A stretch of DNA of 64,000 nt from Sipunculus nudus (lineage: Eukaryota > Annelida > Sipuncula > Golfingiida > Sipunculidae): assembly GCA_026874595.1 (NCBI GenBank), contig CM049306.1, positions 31,303,519 to 31,367,518 on the forward strand, read 5' to 3'. Every line of letters begins with the position of its first letter. Positions within the stretch are counted from its first letter, which is position 1. The translations under genes were made by a program, and so were the position numbers. The notes under the pieces were generated by a model. It saw nothing but the letters and a program-made list of their open reading frames with translations, did not search any database and had not been told where the DNA came from. Of this stretch, positions 36,399-49,600 are shown in pieces.

Positions 36399-36599
36399 AA
36401 ATAAAGATTTTTCCTTAAAACTCGAAGGAACGAAGTCCTATTGACCCAATATTCGGCATGTTGGGAGATTTTAGGGACGTCTAACTTTATGCCGAATTTC
36501 AGATTCGAAACGTGCCAGTCGTACGGACGGACGGACGGACGGACGAATGACAATGGTCCACGACTATAGCTCAGATGACTAATAGTCTGCTGAGCTAAA

Positions 36600-37487
36600 A
36601 AAAATATATAATTTAAAGTTTGACTGCCATAGGGAAATAGGATGTAGGAGGGACAAGTTCAGATAAATGAAAATACAGTAAAATTAATGAAAAACTATTC
36701 TAAATACACTGAAAATCACATTTGTTCTTGAGAAAGTATAAGTTAACCCATATAGAATACATTGGGAACTCAGTTTGTTTGATCATTATCAATATTGAAT
36801 ATTGTTTATCAATTCAAAAGTAATACCAATGTAATTAAATGATAGTCAAAAATATTATTTTTTTAATTGCGACTTTAAATTCAGAAGTAATAATTTCGCC
36901 AAATTTATTACGTGAGGACATCATTTTCGTGATATGACGAGAGACCTATACAGGAGTGAGTATATTTAATGTATATATAATAGATAAGTTTATGTCTTCA
37001 CCCATGCCATTGCATAATCCTTGGAATATACCCATGGACAATAATTGATATTTAAATAGCAAATAATTACTAGTTCCAGCTGACGATGAGCGGACAATGT
37101 TTAATGAACAGCTCTCCTATATGGCAACACTAGCGAAATAATTTTTGTAGAAAATGAATAAATAACTGCCCTGCTGCGCTGATGGAACTTCTTAATTCCG
37201 GCCATTTTTTTACTATTATAACCAAATTTTGCAAAACCTCAGCAATAATGAACAAAGCAAAAGAGATTTATCAATTTATAGAATTAATAAAAATACCTGA
37301 ATCCATCATTTATTATGTCAAATACCTTTACCCAAATGAATATGGATGTCAGTATAAACCATGGCTCCACTGATGCAGAAAACAAAGAGAAAAGGAAGCA
37401 TATAGAATGGCATATGGATAAATTTTGAACGTTTGGACCACCCTGGACCACCCTGTTAAGAACAATAACTTCATTCAGTTTCCATGG
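36600..37487. other. 3' flank of gene B, no gene seen
   Basis: Plain AT-rich sequence. The last 80 bases are shared with copy C at 20000-20092. No polyadenylation signal as good as that in gene A was seen near the stop. Confidence 0.5.
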
Positions 37488-37681
37488 TTACTTGGCATCA
37501 CGTGTCACCTCGACAGCGCGACCAGCTTTCAGCAAAGAACCTTCATCCCAGTGTTTAGCAACAAACTGCATGCCAACCGGCAGACCCTCAGAAAATCCTG
37601 CGTTGATACTAAGAGCTGGGTGGCCGGTCCCGTCGAATGGACTGGTGTTTGCTTTGTTTAAAAATGACGCGTGCAAGTATT
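37488..37681 (-). CDS. gene B exon 12 (aa 449-512, stop)
   Basis: Acceptor TTTCAG, 194 nt, stop TAA at 37490-37488. Encodes [20 protein letters not shown] and [20 protein letters not shown]. The first 16 residues differ strongly from gene A, and the rest is nearly identical. Confidence 0.92.
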
Positions 37682-40600
37682 CTGAAAATACACAATGAAT
37701 TTCTGAAAAAGTAACTTAAACATAATGACAGAGGATAACAAGACAAAGACAATAACAATGGTTATCTGCCACACTGTATGGATGTAAAATCATCATAAAA
37801 AAAAGATAAATAATCTTTGGTGGAACAGCAGATAAAAGTCAAGTCGAATTCTCTTAATCAGATAAGTAGATAGAAGGCAAGCGGATTTTTCATTGTTTGC
37901 TAGGTAGATAAAGGCAAGTCGAATTATCTTTGTTAGATAAATAGATGAAAGCAAATTATAATTTTCTTTTGGCCGAGTAAATAAATGCAGGTCAAATTAT
38001 CATTGTCAAATAAGTAGACAAAGGATAAGTTAAATTTTCTTTGTTGGCAAAGTAGATGAAAGGCTATGTGAATTAAAAAAGATTGATAAAAGCCTAAGCT
38101 AAATTCACTGTGGTATCACTATACAATGTACAAAAAGGTTATAAAAGATGATCGAACAACAATTTCATAATTTCTGATGTTCCGAGTGGCAACAGGAAAT
38201 TTATCCACGGACAATTATCCCCGGCAGATTTCCCCTGGACAATTTTGCCTTGAGACATTAACCCCCCTCCCCGAATTACCCTATGATATAAAATATACAT
38301 AATAAAGTGCCATAAATGATGTATTGCACAGATTTTGCTGAGTGCAGAGTTGCGTATAGAGGCCTTTTGTTAAAAAACCCTTTAAATTCAACAAAAAGGA
38401 AGAGAGGCGTGTGTATCAGAATCGTCATAGAGAATATTGAACATTGTACGGAATTACGAACACCAGATCATATAGAATAGTCTAAAAGCATTACCTACAC
38501 CTTGCCCCTTTAAAAGACATTTACAGTGATTGACTTTTTAACGATATTATTTTAATGATAACTCTCTGTTGGAAACATATATGTGTTGTCAATTTCTTAC
38601 AATCAGAATACTAAGACAGCCGAAGGCTTAAATAAACACCTAAAGCAACCAGCCAACATGTGATGACATTGTTCAATCTAGTCTGATATCACTGACGATG
38701 TCAGTCTCATACGAATGGGTAATTAAGGGTTATTCTGTGCGGGAAAACTGTCCGGGGGGGGGGGTGGGGGGTAGGGGGGGGGGGTTAAATATGTGATGGT
38801 AACTTTCTCGGTGAATGTGATGGGGGTGGGGGTGGGGTATGTAATTAATTGGGGGGGGGGGGGGTAATTATTTGAGGAGAGGTTGTTCTAAAGCCTTGCC
38901 GAGTTATTTACTTCAGGCAGATCCCCATCAGGTTAAGTCCCTAAACCACTGAAGTCAGACTGGCATTTTATTGCAAATATAATTATTCCATGAAGTCTTT
39001 ACAACAAAAACATTTAAGTTTATGTAATGTGTCCTGGAATAATTTTAATCCAACGTATTTGAACGGAATCTATTTCCCCTTCACTGTATATTGCATGTTT
39101 CGGCTGTGTATGTAGGAGCCCAGGTACATTGTATGCCTGGATTTCAAACAAACCCTAACCGGCAGTCGTTCTCTTGTGAGTCGGATTCTCCGTAGTGTAG
39201 CATCGAGCACAATGTTGAATAGAGAATGCCGTGTGAGTGAAGGCAGGCAGGCTGTTAGCCCGATTTAATCAGACTCAATATTATTAAGATCTCTCATATA
39301 TAGAATCAAATGACCATTGTGAGAGTTTCTACAATAAAAGCCACGGTATATGCAACGAACCAGTTACAGCCTCTTTGACTGCTTGTTTACTGCTTTACAA
39401 AAAGACACAGGGTTACACCATTTTGACACGAATAAGTATGTATTTTTAGACCTTTTTACCAGAACCATACCAATGAGTTTAGTTGGCACTGAAGAGCAGT
39501 CGTAAAGGAACTTCATATCTTACTAGATATTTAAATTTTGATCCTCTTTAGAGGAGTGGCATACTGGCACTGGATAATAACACCTGTTGGTGTGTAGGCT
39601 CAGGCCTATATTGTAGAAACTCTTAGTGTAAGGCTATCGGACTCAAAGTATGCCATGGCCTCATTATATGGATTCAGAATAAATCGGGCTAGCAGGCTAT
39701 GAACAACTTACAGGCAAAAAGTAAACCAACCAAGCACATACTAAAAGCGGTCACTCTGAGGTGATATTTCTGCGAACTTCAATAACGTTTAGAATGGCAT
39801 GATGAACACCTATTTTTCTATATAACTGTCAAATATATAAAACTCCTTTTTTAAAAAATCACATACAATCGACAGAGAATAAATCTCGCATATGAGAATC
39901 CAAATCATGACTGGTCTATTCAGTTAACTAATTTTACAATAGATTTTTTAAATTTACGCTATCAACGTTTCTTACCAGAAATAACTAACTTACACGGTGT
40001 TGTGTCCACCTATTTCATGGAGCAGTTTGAAACTGGTTACCTTGATTTTATTCTTCTCAGTCATAAAAGTTTAATCAATGCACCACTTAGGTAGGACAAA
40101 AAGGTAATCGAAGGTTTCTCAACTGAAATAAATTTATTTATGGTGTCCAAACGCACAAATTCTATACCTCCGATTCCTACCAGATGCATAGTGTTATTTT
40201 CACCATATCTTTTAAATTGCCGCTGTAATGAGGGGTGAATATTTAAATGGCCATTATTTCATATCTAAATGACAAAGTATTATTTAAGTTATAACCCTCA
40301 ATTTGATTTAGGATGCTTGTTCATTTGGTGACACTTCTGAGGTCATAAACGTTACATATCTGCAATTAAGGTCAAGGTTGAAGTTAAGTATGAGAAGGAA
40401 ACAAACTCCTCAAGATATGGCATTTCTTTCAATAAAATATTACAAAACATATCTCATATGTTATTTCTATTGGACTCTAATATGCCCGTGCATTTAAATA
40501 CATCAAAGTTATCTTTTGCAACTAACGTTAGATTGCCAATGAATTCCGTGGCCTTCTGCGTTCATGACATGTACATTGCATGCATCAAGGTAAAGGTTAA

Positions 40601-43600
40601 AGTCAAATTTGGAAGCAAAATTCAACAATATCCATGCTTTTGCATGAAAATGACACAGAAACACATTTCTTTTTAAATTAAGTTTGTAAATTCATTTGGT
40701 TAAACTTCTGGGGTTGAAAGGTGACAAGGAAACTTATTTAGGGAGTTTCCTTTTGTGCATATTAGAATAACCACTGATTAAGTGGTACTTCTTAGTTCAG
40801 AAAAGGTACATATCATGCATCAAGGTCAAGGTCAATACCGAATTCGAAAGTAAATGTAAAACTCGCCATGATATGGTATTTATTTAAAAAGAATGACACC
40901 AGTGATATACAAATAGGCCCATTAACTATTGACAGGAGCCGTTTTAATGTATTATGCCCAGCCATTGAAACAAATGTATTATATGTGTTTGTAACAATGT
41001 GCGTGATTAGCATTTTGGTGTGAATCTTTCATTTCATTTAATGTTCATGTACATCATATGATGTTGTAAACCTATCATCGTTTAGAGCATCATCCTCATC
41101 CCGATGTTGATGATGATCACCATCATCCATATCCCTGCTCCTAGTTTTTTTTCAATTTTAATATCTCTGTTGAGCATGCAGACTGTCAAATCCGCAAGAC
41201 GGCGTATTTCTTGGCTTAACTTCCAAAAACTGTTTGTTGCATATTTATCCTGTTGCATTTAAGTAGCACACACACACTCACCATGCTGATGTCAAAGGCA
41301 ACAGTGTTACCCTATTCATGGTTACAACAAAACAGTGACTTTGTATAATTACACAGAAGAAGCTTTCACAAAATGTCAATGTGATGTAAATGTGATAATA
41401 CCCAAAAACCCAACATTTTAAAATAAAAAGGATAAAGACCGAGGAGGTTCAATTCAGACAGTAAATTTCCACAGGTTATGTTCGTCCACTTCCGTCAACT
41501 TAAACGTGGCCAGTCAAACATGATTAGGTGTATTTACAAGGGAAAAGTGTGATAAAATAAACATATATATATTTGGGTTGTTTGCTGATGTCGGTTAAGT
41601 GATTCCGAGATGAGGTACCCTCTTCTCAAATGAGATACAAGTGCCACACGATGCTTGGGCCTGATTATGTGTCCGATGGTTATGGAAGGAAACTTATATA
41701 TACTTAAGGTAAATATTTGCCATATGGCCTCCAGTTGGTATCTCTTCTTCTTAGAGAATGCAGACAGAGTAGACCTTTCGCTGATAAAAGCCCTCAGCCA
41801 AAAGAACAGTGTTTATAGGTGGTTACAGTAACAAGTACAAAATATTTGTTGTCATTCGGATGTATATCTGTACATGTTATAAATTTAAATTGGAGAGGTA
41901 TATACCATGTTTCCGAACAATCCACCAAATGCTTTCGAGAAATAAGCTCCTAAGTTGTTTTCTATTCTAAGCTCTGTGACCTGGATAAGTCAGTCAAGAA
42001 GACCCATCTTTAAATTTTACCAAAATATTGTAAATGTGCAATAGCACTGAAAAACTGAAGTTCCTGTGTTTAATACCTTGGAGATAGCCCACACAAAAGG
42101 CCAAAAGTTAAAATCCGATAAAAATTCATTAAAAACAGAAACAGTAGGTGGTGCCCCAAAACTTGTGCAGCAGGTTCAGACCCAATGATCATAGTAAGAT
42201 TCAATGGTTCATGAGAAATTAGCTTCTAAGTCTTTCTCTGTAATCAGCTCTAAAATATCGAAAATTAGGTCAAGGTCACCCTTGTTTGAACTTTACCAAG
42301 ATTTTGTCGATATACATCATCACCAAAGAATGAAAACTCCTGTGGTGAATCCTTTTAGAGATATCCTGCTCACAAGGCCAAATTTGAAAAATCCGATAAA
42401 AATTAATAAAAAATCAGAAATTGTAGGTGGCGCCATCAAACCTGTGGAGCAGGTATAGACTTTCAGTCCAAATGATCATAATAAGTTTTGTAAAAATCCA
42501 CCCAATGGTTCCTTAGATATAAGCTTCTAAGTGTTTTTCTATAATCAGCTCAAACACGTAGAAAAAAGGGCAAAGGTCACCCATCTTCGAACTTGACCGA
42601 GATTTTGTCAATGTCCATCTTCATTAAAGAAATAAAATTCCTACGGTGAATCCTTTTAGAGATATCCCACTCACAAACCCAAAGTTGAAAAATCCGATAA
42701 AAATGCGTTAAAAATCAGAAATTGTAGGTGACGCCACCAAACTTGTGTGGCAGATACAGACTATCAGTCCCAATAATCATAGTAAGTTTTGCGAAAATCC
42801 ACCAAATAGTTCCTGAGTAATAAGCGTCTAAGTGTTTTTCTATAATCAGCTCTAAAATAAAGAAAAATAGGTCAAGGTCACCCATCTTCGAAGTTGACCG
42901 AGATTTTGTCTATATACATCTTTACCTAGGAAATAAAATTCTGACGGTGAATCCTTTTCGAGATATCCCGCTCACAAGGTAAAAGGTAACGGACTCCGGC
43001 CGGATGGACGGACGGACGGACGGACAGCTTGGGTGACGACAATAGCCCATCAGCCTAAGGGCTGAGGGCTAAAAACTTATCGTTTAAAATAACGTACAGT
43101 GTATTAGCTGTATCAAAAGAGTGTCTGTGTTACATAAATGCATCGGGGACTTCAGCAACAATAGATGTTGGCTCTTTAATAGCAGAAATATAGCTGTACA
43201 TACTGTCATGCAGATTTGGTTGCCTGCATCCCCTGTTTGCTTATAAAAAAATGTTTTCTCTGACTATATCTTCTGAAAAGCATGTCACTGATACCTAACA
43301 GAATCTGCCACTGATAATTACGCCAATATTTAACCCTGTCATAAATATATCGGAGGTACGAATTCAGATGGATAACTAGCGTCTATCTCAGCTTATTTGA
43401 CAGATACAAATGGATTCCCTCTCTTTAATCTCCTAGCACTTTATCAGGTCCAACCATTGTTTGGCAATAACATCACCCCCCCCCGCCCTCCGAGGTGTTG
43501 GGGTTTAAACCATCTTCTATTGTGCCTCTGCCTGTCAGGTTACATAACCAACAACACAAGTACATCTCAAAATAGTCAAGTGCAATTGTATGGGGAACGT

Positions 43601-46600
43601 GACCTAATTAGCGTGTACCTTGGTGTAAAAGAAAAAGTTGCAGTGACAGGTTAACAACCCTATTTACAATACATTTATATAAAAATGTATTAAATCATGG
43701 CGAGTTTGGCTGAGTTCTTCTACCTAAGTTCATATTGACCATGAACATAATGCATGATATGTTCCAATTATGACCTAGGAAGTATCAACAAAATCAGTGA
43801 GAATTTGTATTGTTAGCTTGAAGTGACACCTTAAATGTGTTCTAAGTCACTTTCGTGCAAAAAATACATTCCATATTATAGGTAGTTTGGCTATTTTCTT
43901 AAAAACATGATCTTGATCTAAATCCATGATATGAACCTTTCCTGGCCTCAGAACTGTCACCAAATGAATGAATATTTTAAATTTAGATGGGAATGATACC
44001 TCAATGTGTATCTATGTCACTAACTTCCATATCATGCAAGTGTTGCTTTTATTCTTCCTAACTTCCCTTTGACCTTGAACTTGAGTCAGGATACTCACCT
44101 TTCCTTTCCTTCGAAGTGCCACCAAATCAATGGGAATTTTTTAGTTAGGCAGCAATGACAACTTAGACGCGTTTCCCTGTCATTTTGTTGCAAAAACATG
44201 TAATGTCATGGCAATTGCTTTTTCTCTTCCTAGCATGACACTGACCTTTTATGACCTAAAGGTAAGGTGTCACCAAAATGAATGGGTATCCTTTAGTCAA
44301 ATGAAACAGCACTTGAAGATATGTTATTATAACCTTTTGTAGCAACATATCATGGCAAGTTTGGCTTTTTCCTACTAACTTTGATATTGTACTTGACCTT
44401 AATGATATTTACCTTTCATGACGCATGAACTGTCAATAAGGGAGCGGGCATTCTACGTTTTGTTTAAAATGACGACTAAAACATGTTTCTGAATCATGAA
44501 TAATTATAAAATATTTTACCCCTTAATTCGAAGATGCCTGCATGTGTTGCATTATGGATTCCACACGGGTATACAATTACATGGAGTACAGCCTAAAATA
44601 TCACGGCAATCAATCAAATGGTTCTTGAGTAAACACAGGTGAAAGGTAGCCCAAAGAAGAAAGAAAGAAGGACGGAAATTCTGATTCATTAAGTGACTCA
44701 TAATTAGCTGATACTCTACCACATATACGTTTTTGACGTCAAAATTTCAGCACGTTTTGCATCAGTAAGAAGAAGCTTTCCGCTTTATATCTTCTATGTG
44801 TTGAGTAGCAAGGAATTCTCGAATTTGGGCTGGATAGCTTCCAAAGCGCATTGTAGTATATTTTTCTACCAGATTTTGCACTATAAGTTGGTAAGGTTCA
44901 TTAAAAGCTATGGGAGAATATAAGTTACTTAGTTTCAGGTAAAATATGGTATGTGGTGTTTGATATAATTGTACGTTGTGAAACATGCATTATATTAATT
45001 TTGTATGCGTCCGAAACAATTGAACTAAAAATTACTTATGTTTTTCTTCATCCTCATCAGTATTATACACAGTTTACCCTTTTTAGAAATGAAGTTAATG
45101 AAATTATAATGTGTGTAAAATGTGAGCAATTGCTTAACAGCAACTGTCTTGAGAAAGTTATGGTTGACAGTTGTCTTCGAGGGCTATTTTCTTTCTTAAA
45201 ACAAGTGTTTTTTTTACAATAAGCGTATATTTCCTGTCCAAAAGTACAATTTGCAAAGTAAATGAAATACTCAACTCTAAATGTGAGTCTTTCATATAAA
45301 GGACATAAATGTAACAGACAGGTCACCTTTACAAACAATTTTTACATGCATGTATATGCACATACCTATGTACATATAACGGTGGTTCATAGAATAGCAG
45401 AATTTACATTTTTATTTGCTACCCTTTTCTCAGTATTATTAATTTGCTCAATACATGATTGAACACTGCGAAGCAACAGATCTTTATAATCCCATGTAGC
45501 TGCACACTTTTATTAAAGCAAAACGTACCAGCTGCTGGTAGCTCCTTTGTAGGAATCTTGGGAGCCTTGAACTTGATCGTCGGCATCACCAAAACGTCGT
45601 ACGTCTCCAGGGCTTTATCGTATGCCTTCTTCAGAGTGCGAAGAAGATTACTTCCTTTCATGTAGTAATGGTAGTTGTAATTATCCTGGTAAAACATTAT
45701 AACGATACTTTGAGGCTTCAATAATTTGTACACGCCATCATAAATTGTATGTGCTAGATAAGATCAGGAATGACTTCTATACTAACAAGCTACACATCTG
45801 AATTGCGCTGAGCATCTGGGGAACACCCAATACTTGTTCTTATCATGAACTGGTGAGATATAGTTCTTATCAACTGGTTAACTAATATTCATTTGGATTT
45901 AAAGGGATTGTAAAGGGGTTGATTTGAACCGCTTCCATAGCTTAGACCTGTGCAAGGAGGCGAGTTATTTTCAGGGCTGTTTTAAAAAGTGATTATACTG
46001 AGGCTCATACATATCTGCCCATACCCATACAAGTCAGAGAAGAAAGCAGTTGGCTGAAATTATAATAATAAATTCTGTTTATCTGAAACAAATAAACAAG
46101 ACATTTAAAACTGCAGAGGAACTATTTTGAAATATAAAAATATAAAAATTAATTAAAATGTTATAAAAACGTGATTGTTAGGTTTCATGGTTTGAATATG
46201 TTGGCCAAAAAAAGAACGTTTATGTATCTAATGCAGGCATTGTTTTACAATGATAACAATACTTTTAGTCTACATTATCATTTAAGGAACCATCAACTGA
46301 TTTTAAATATCATTAAGTAAATCATCGCCACCATTTACTTTCAGGTATCTGCCGAACATGCTGAAATACTTCACTGTTTTTGGGATATCATTGGCTTGTG
46401 TTTTGATCGACCTGGACAGCTTGTCAACCAAGGTGGTGGGCTGGAATCCCTTTAAGCCAATCGCGGCACCTTTAATGATCAGTAACAAATAACGGTATGT
46501 TAATATAGCTATGATACACTTACCCATTACACTGAGTGTATAATACTAGAACTGTGCAAGCCTTGGCCTAACCAAGTTTAAGACCCGTTTATAATATTAT

Positions 46601-49600
46601 TAATGAAAATAATGGAAAATATTTAAATCCCATTTTCCCTAACAATATGGAGAAATAAAAAAATATTTGAATTCAAGACAAGGGACCCATGGGTCACGTC
46701 GCTCAGCTGAATTTTGCAAAATATTAGCAAATGCAAAATATTATTATTTCTTTTGTTTTTTTTTATGTATATTAGCATTTCAAAGGCTAAGAGGCTAAGA
46801 GAAAAATTGGTATGTTAATATAGCTATGATACACTTACCCATTACACTGAGTGTATAATACTAGAACTGTGCAAGCCTTGGCCTAACCAAGTTTAAGACC
46901 CGTTTATAATATTATTAATGAAAATAATGGAAAATATTTAAATCCCATTTTCCCTAACAATATGGAGAAATAAAAAAATATTTGAATTCAAGACAAGGGA
47001 CCCATGGGTCACGTCGCTCAGCTGAATTTTGCAAAATATTAGCAAATGCAAAATATTATTATTTCTTTTGTTTTTTTTTATGTATATTAGCATTTCAAAG
47101 GCTAAGAGAAAAATTGCCCTGCTAAAACTAAACTCTGTAGATTATAGAATAATGGACATAAGCTAAAACATATGGACTGTGTAATCAACTTGTGGCCTGA
47201 AACCATTTAATGATGCACCAAGGGAAAAATGGGCCAACGTTAAGTGTTATATGAAATTTACATTTCATAAACAAATAATGTGTGAAGGAATTAAGTTTCA
47301 AATAGATAAATATATGGCCATATGATTTAAAAATTATTACCACAAAATTTGACCAATATTTCTGATTTTAAAACTAAGTTTAAGAGTGTTATTCACACAT
47401 AGGCCCGGCCAAATTTAAGAGATATGAATGAAATGCTACAAAGTCTTCTTAAATCTTATCAATTAGCACCTACATTAGATCCTAATATTTTATCACATTT
47501 GAATGTTAGAATTCAATTCCTGAAAATTTTTACCTTTAAAAAATAGATTTGTCTAAGTCTCAACAAAAATAATTAATTCAACATTAAATTTATAAGATTC
47601 ATCTTGTTTATGAGTCCTGTGTAATGAAGGGGTGGGTTGGGGAGGAGTCTCTGTTGTTACTGCTGGTTGCTGCAAAAAAATGTGAAATTATAAGATTCAT
47701 CTTGTTTGTAGTACAGGTCTGTCAACAGAATTTGCTTTCGGGTGAGTGGGGGGGGGGGGGGGGGGGGGAGTAGGTGAAAGAGAAAGAGAAATGCTCTCTG
47801 TGGTATTATGGACGCCACACTAAAACGACTGCAGACAGCGCCACCCATCTTGTTTACGAGATGAAGGTGTTAAGGATCTATGAACATGTACAATTTTAAC
47901 CCAATACATTGAAGAACCTCTAAGACAAACAGATGGCAAATGCACAGATGGACACTTCGCAAAAAGTATTATAGGTGGCACCACCAGTCGCAATTATGAG
48001 ATAGAGAGATCCAAGATCTATGGACATGCAAACTTTCAGCACTATACATTGAGCCACTCTTGAGATATGGGCTGTCATCTAAAAGACACCCAGATTTGTA
48101 CTGCACAGAAAGGACTGCTGGCGGTGCCACCTGTCTTTGTTAGGAACAACAACATAGGTGAAGGAACAACTATGCTGGCTTCGGAAAGATTGGTTAAAGG
48201 GTCTTAGAGGAAACTAACGCAGAGTTTTTGTATCATATTTTTAATTATTCTGGGGGGTATTTACGAGCCCCATAGCTCGGAGGATATGGGTAACAGAGAC
48301 TGTATTTCAGATTTCCATTTTTCCCACTTTTCATTGACCTCCTTTGATGTCAAGTTAGAAGATTCAAAGTCCAGCGGTTATGACTTGTGCCCTGTTGACA
48401 GATGACAGCTTCTTTGAAAGTATCAAAATTAGAGAAAAAAATTCGTAAAAATTAGAAAAAGTACAGGTGGCACCACCAGTTTGCAGGAACTGATGGAACA
48501 CTCCATGATCAATATTCATGCAAAAATCATGGTGATCAATGCAGTAGTTATTCAGATACTTGAGCTTTTGTATCAAATCTTTAATTATTCTGAAGTGTAC
48601 TTATGAGCTCCATAGCTCGGAGAATATGGGTAACAGAGACCTAATTTCATGTTTCCAAGGAGATATTTCATGGACCTCTCAGGATGTCAAGTTTAAAGTT
48701 TCCAGGTCTAGCGGTTACGATTCGTGCCCTGTTGACAGATGACAGCTTCTTTGAAAGTATCAAAAATAGAGAAAAAAATTCGTAAAAATTAGATAAAGTA
48801 CAGGTGGCGCCACCAGTTTGCAGGAACTGATGGAACACTCCGTGATCAATATTCATGCAAAAAATCATGGTGGGCAAGGCAGTAGGTATTCAGGTGCTGA
48901 AGTTTTTGTATTAAATTTTTGATTATTCTGTGGGTACTTTTGAGAACCATACCTTGGAGAATATGGGTATAGGAGACCTAATTTCAGGTTTCCAAGGAGA
49001 TTTTTCATGGACCTCCCTTGATGTCAAGTTAGAAGATTCCAGGTCCAGTGGTTACGATTTGTGCCCTGTTAACGGACGGACGGACGGACGGCCGGACCGA
49101 CGGACGACGGACAAAGAGTGATCGCTATAGCTCTGATGACTTTCAGTCAGCTGAGCTTAACAATCAATAACTAGCCTAATTTTTGAGCTTTTATTTTCAA
49201 ATTTAAGATTTTAACAGATTAAATCCTTGTTAAACATGCGGTGAAAATTAAATCCACAGTGCTTACAAGAAAAAAAAATTAAGGTACTGATTTTATATTT
49301 ATGCTAACAACTTGAAAAAATTGAAAAATTCAGATTTAATTTTCGGTGTACAATTGAATATTGATTGAATGAAGTTATGTCCCTGAAAAAAAGTCTCTAG
49401 CTTCAACAATTATGATGTTAAGTGAGTAAATATATTCCTTATTTTTTTCAAGTTGAATTATGTTTGGGCACATAACTTCAACAAATTATGCAATACTGAC
49501 CTAATTTTTGGATTGTATATAAGAAATTTATTGAAGAATATGCATAATTACTATGATCAAATTCAGATCAGTGGTTTTAATATTAAGCATTCCTGAAGTG

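Larger units (their letters stand above)
25680..36598 (+). mobile_element. outer family-I Helentron-like element, split by nested insertions
   Basis: The left end is ACAAGG, the palindrome GACCCATGGGTC (25686-25697) and the subterminal GCTCAGCTGA (25703-25712). The right end is a GACG microsatellite, a 13-bp-stem hairpin (36568-36596) and CTAA at 36595-36598. The element is interrupted between 27871 and 36399. Joining the flanks recovers the sequence seen uninterrupted at about 32465-32495 in another family-I copy. Without the insertion it is about 2.4 kb. It carries a decayed helicase-endonuclease fragment on the opposite strand. Confidence 0.72.

Noticed and set aside
48364-48877. Two similar minus-strand frames of about 70 aa
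   Set aside because: They arise because the 337-bp noncoding tandem unit repeats, and nothing resembles a protein family.
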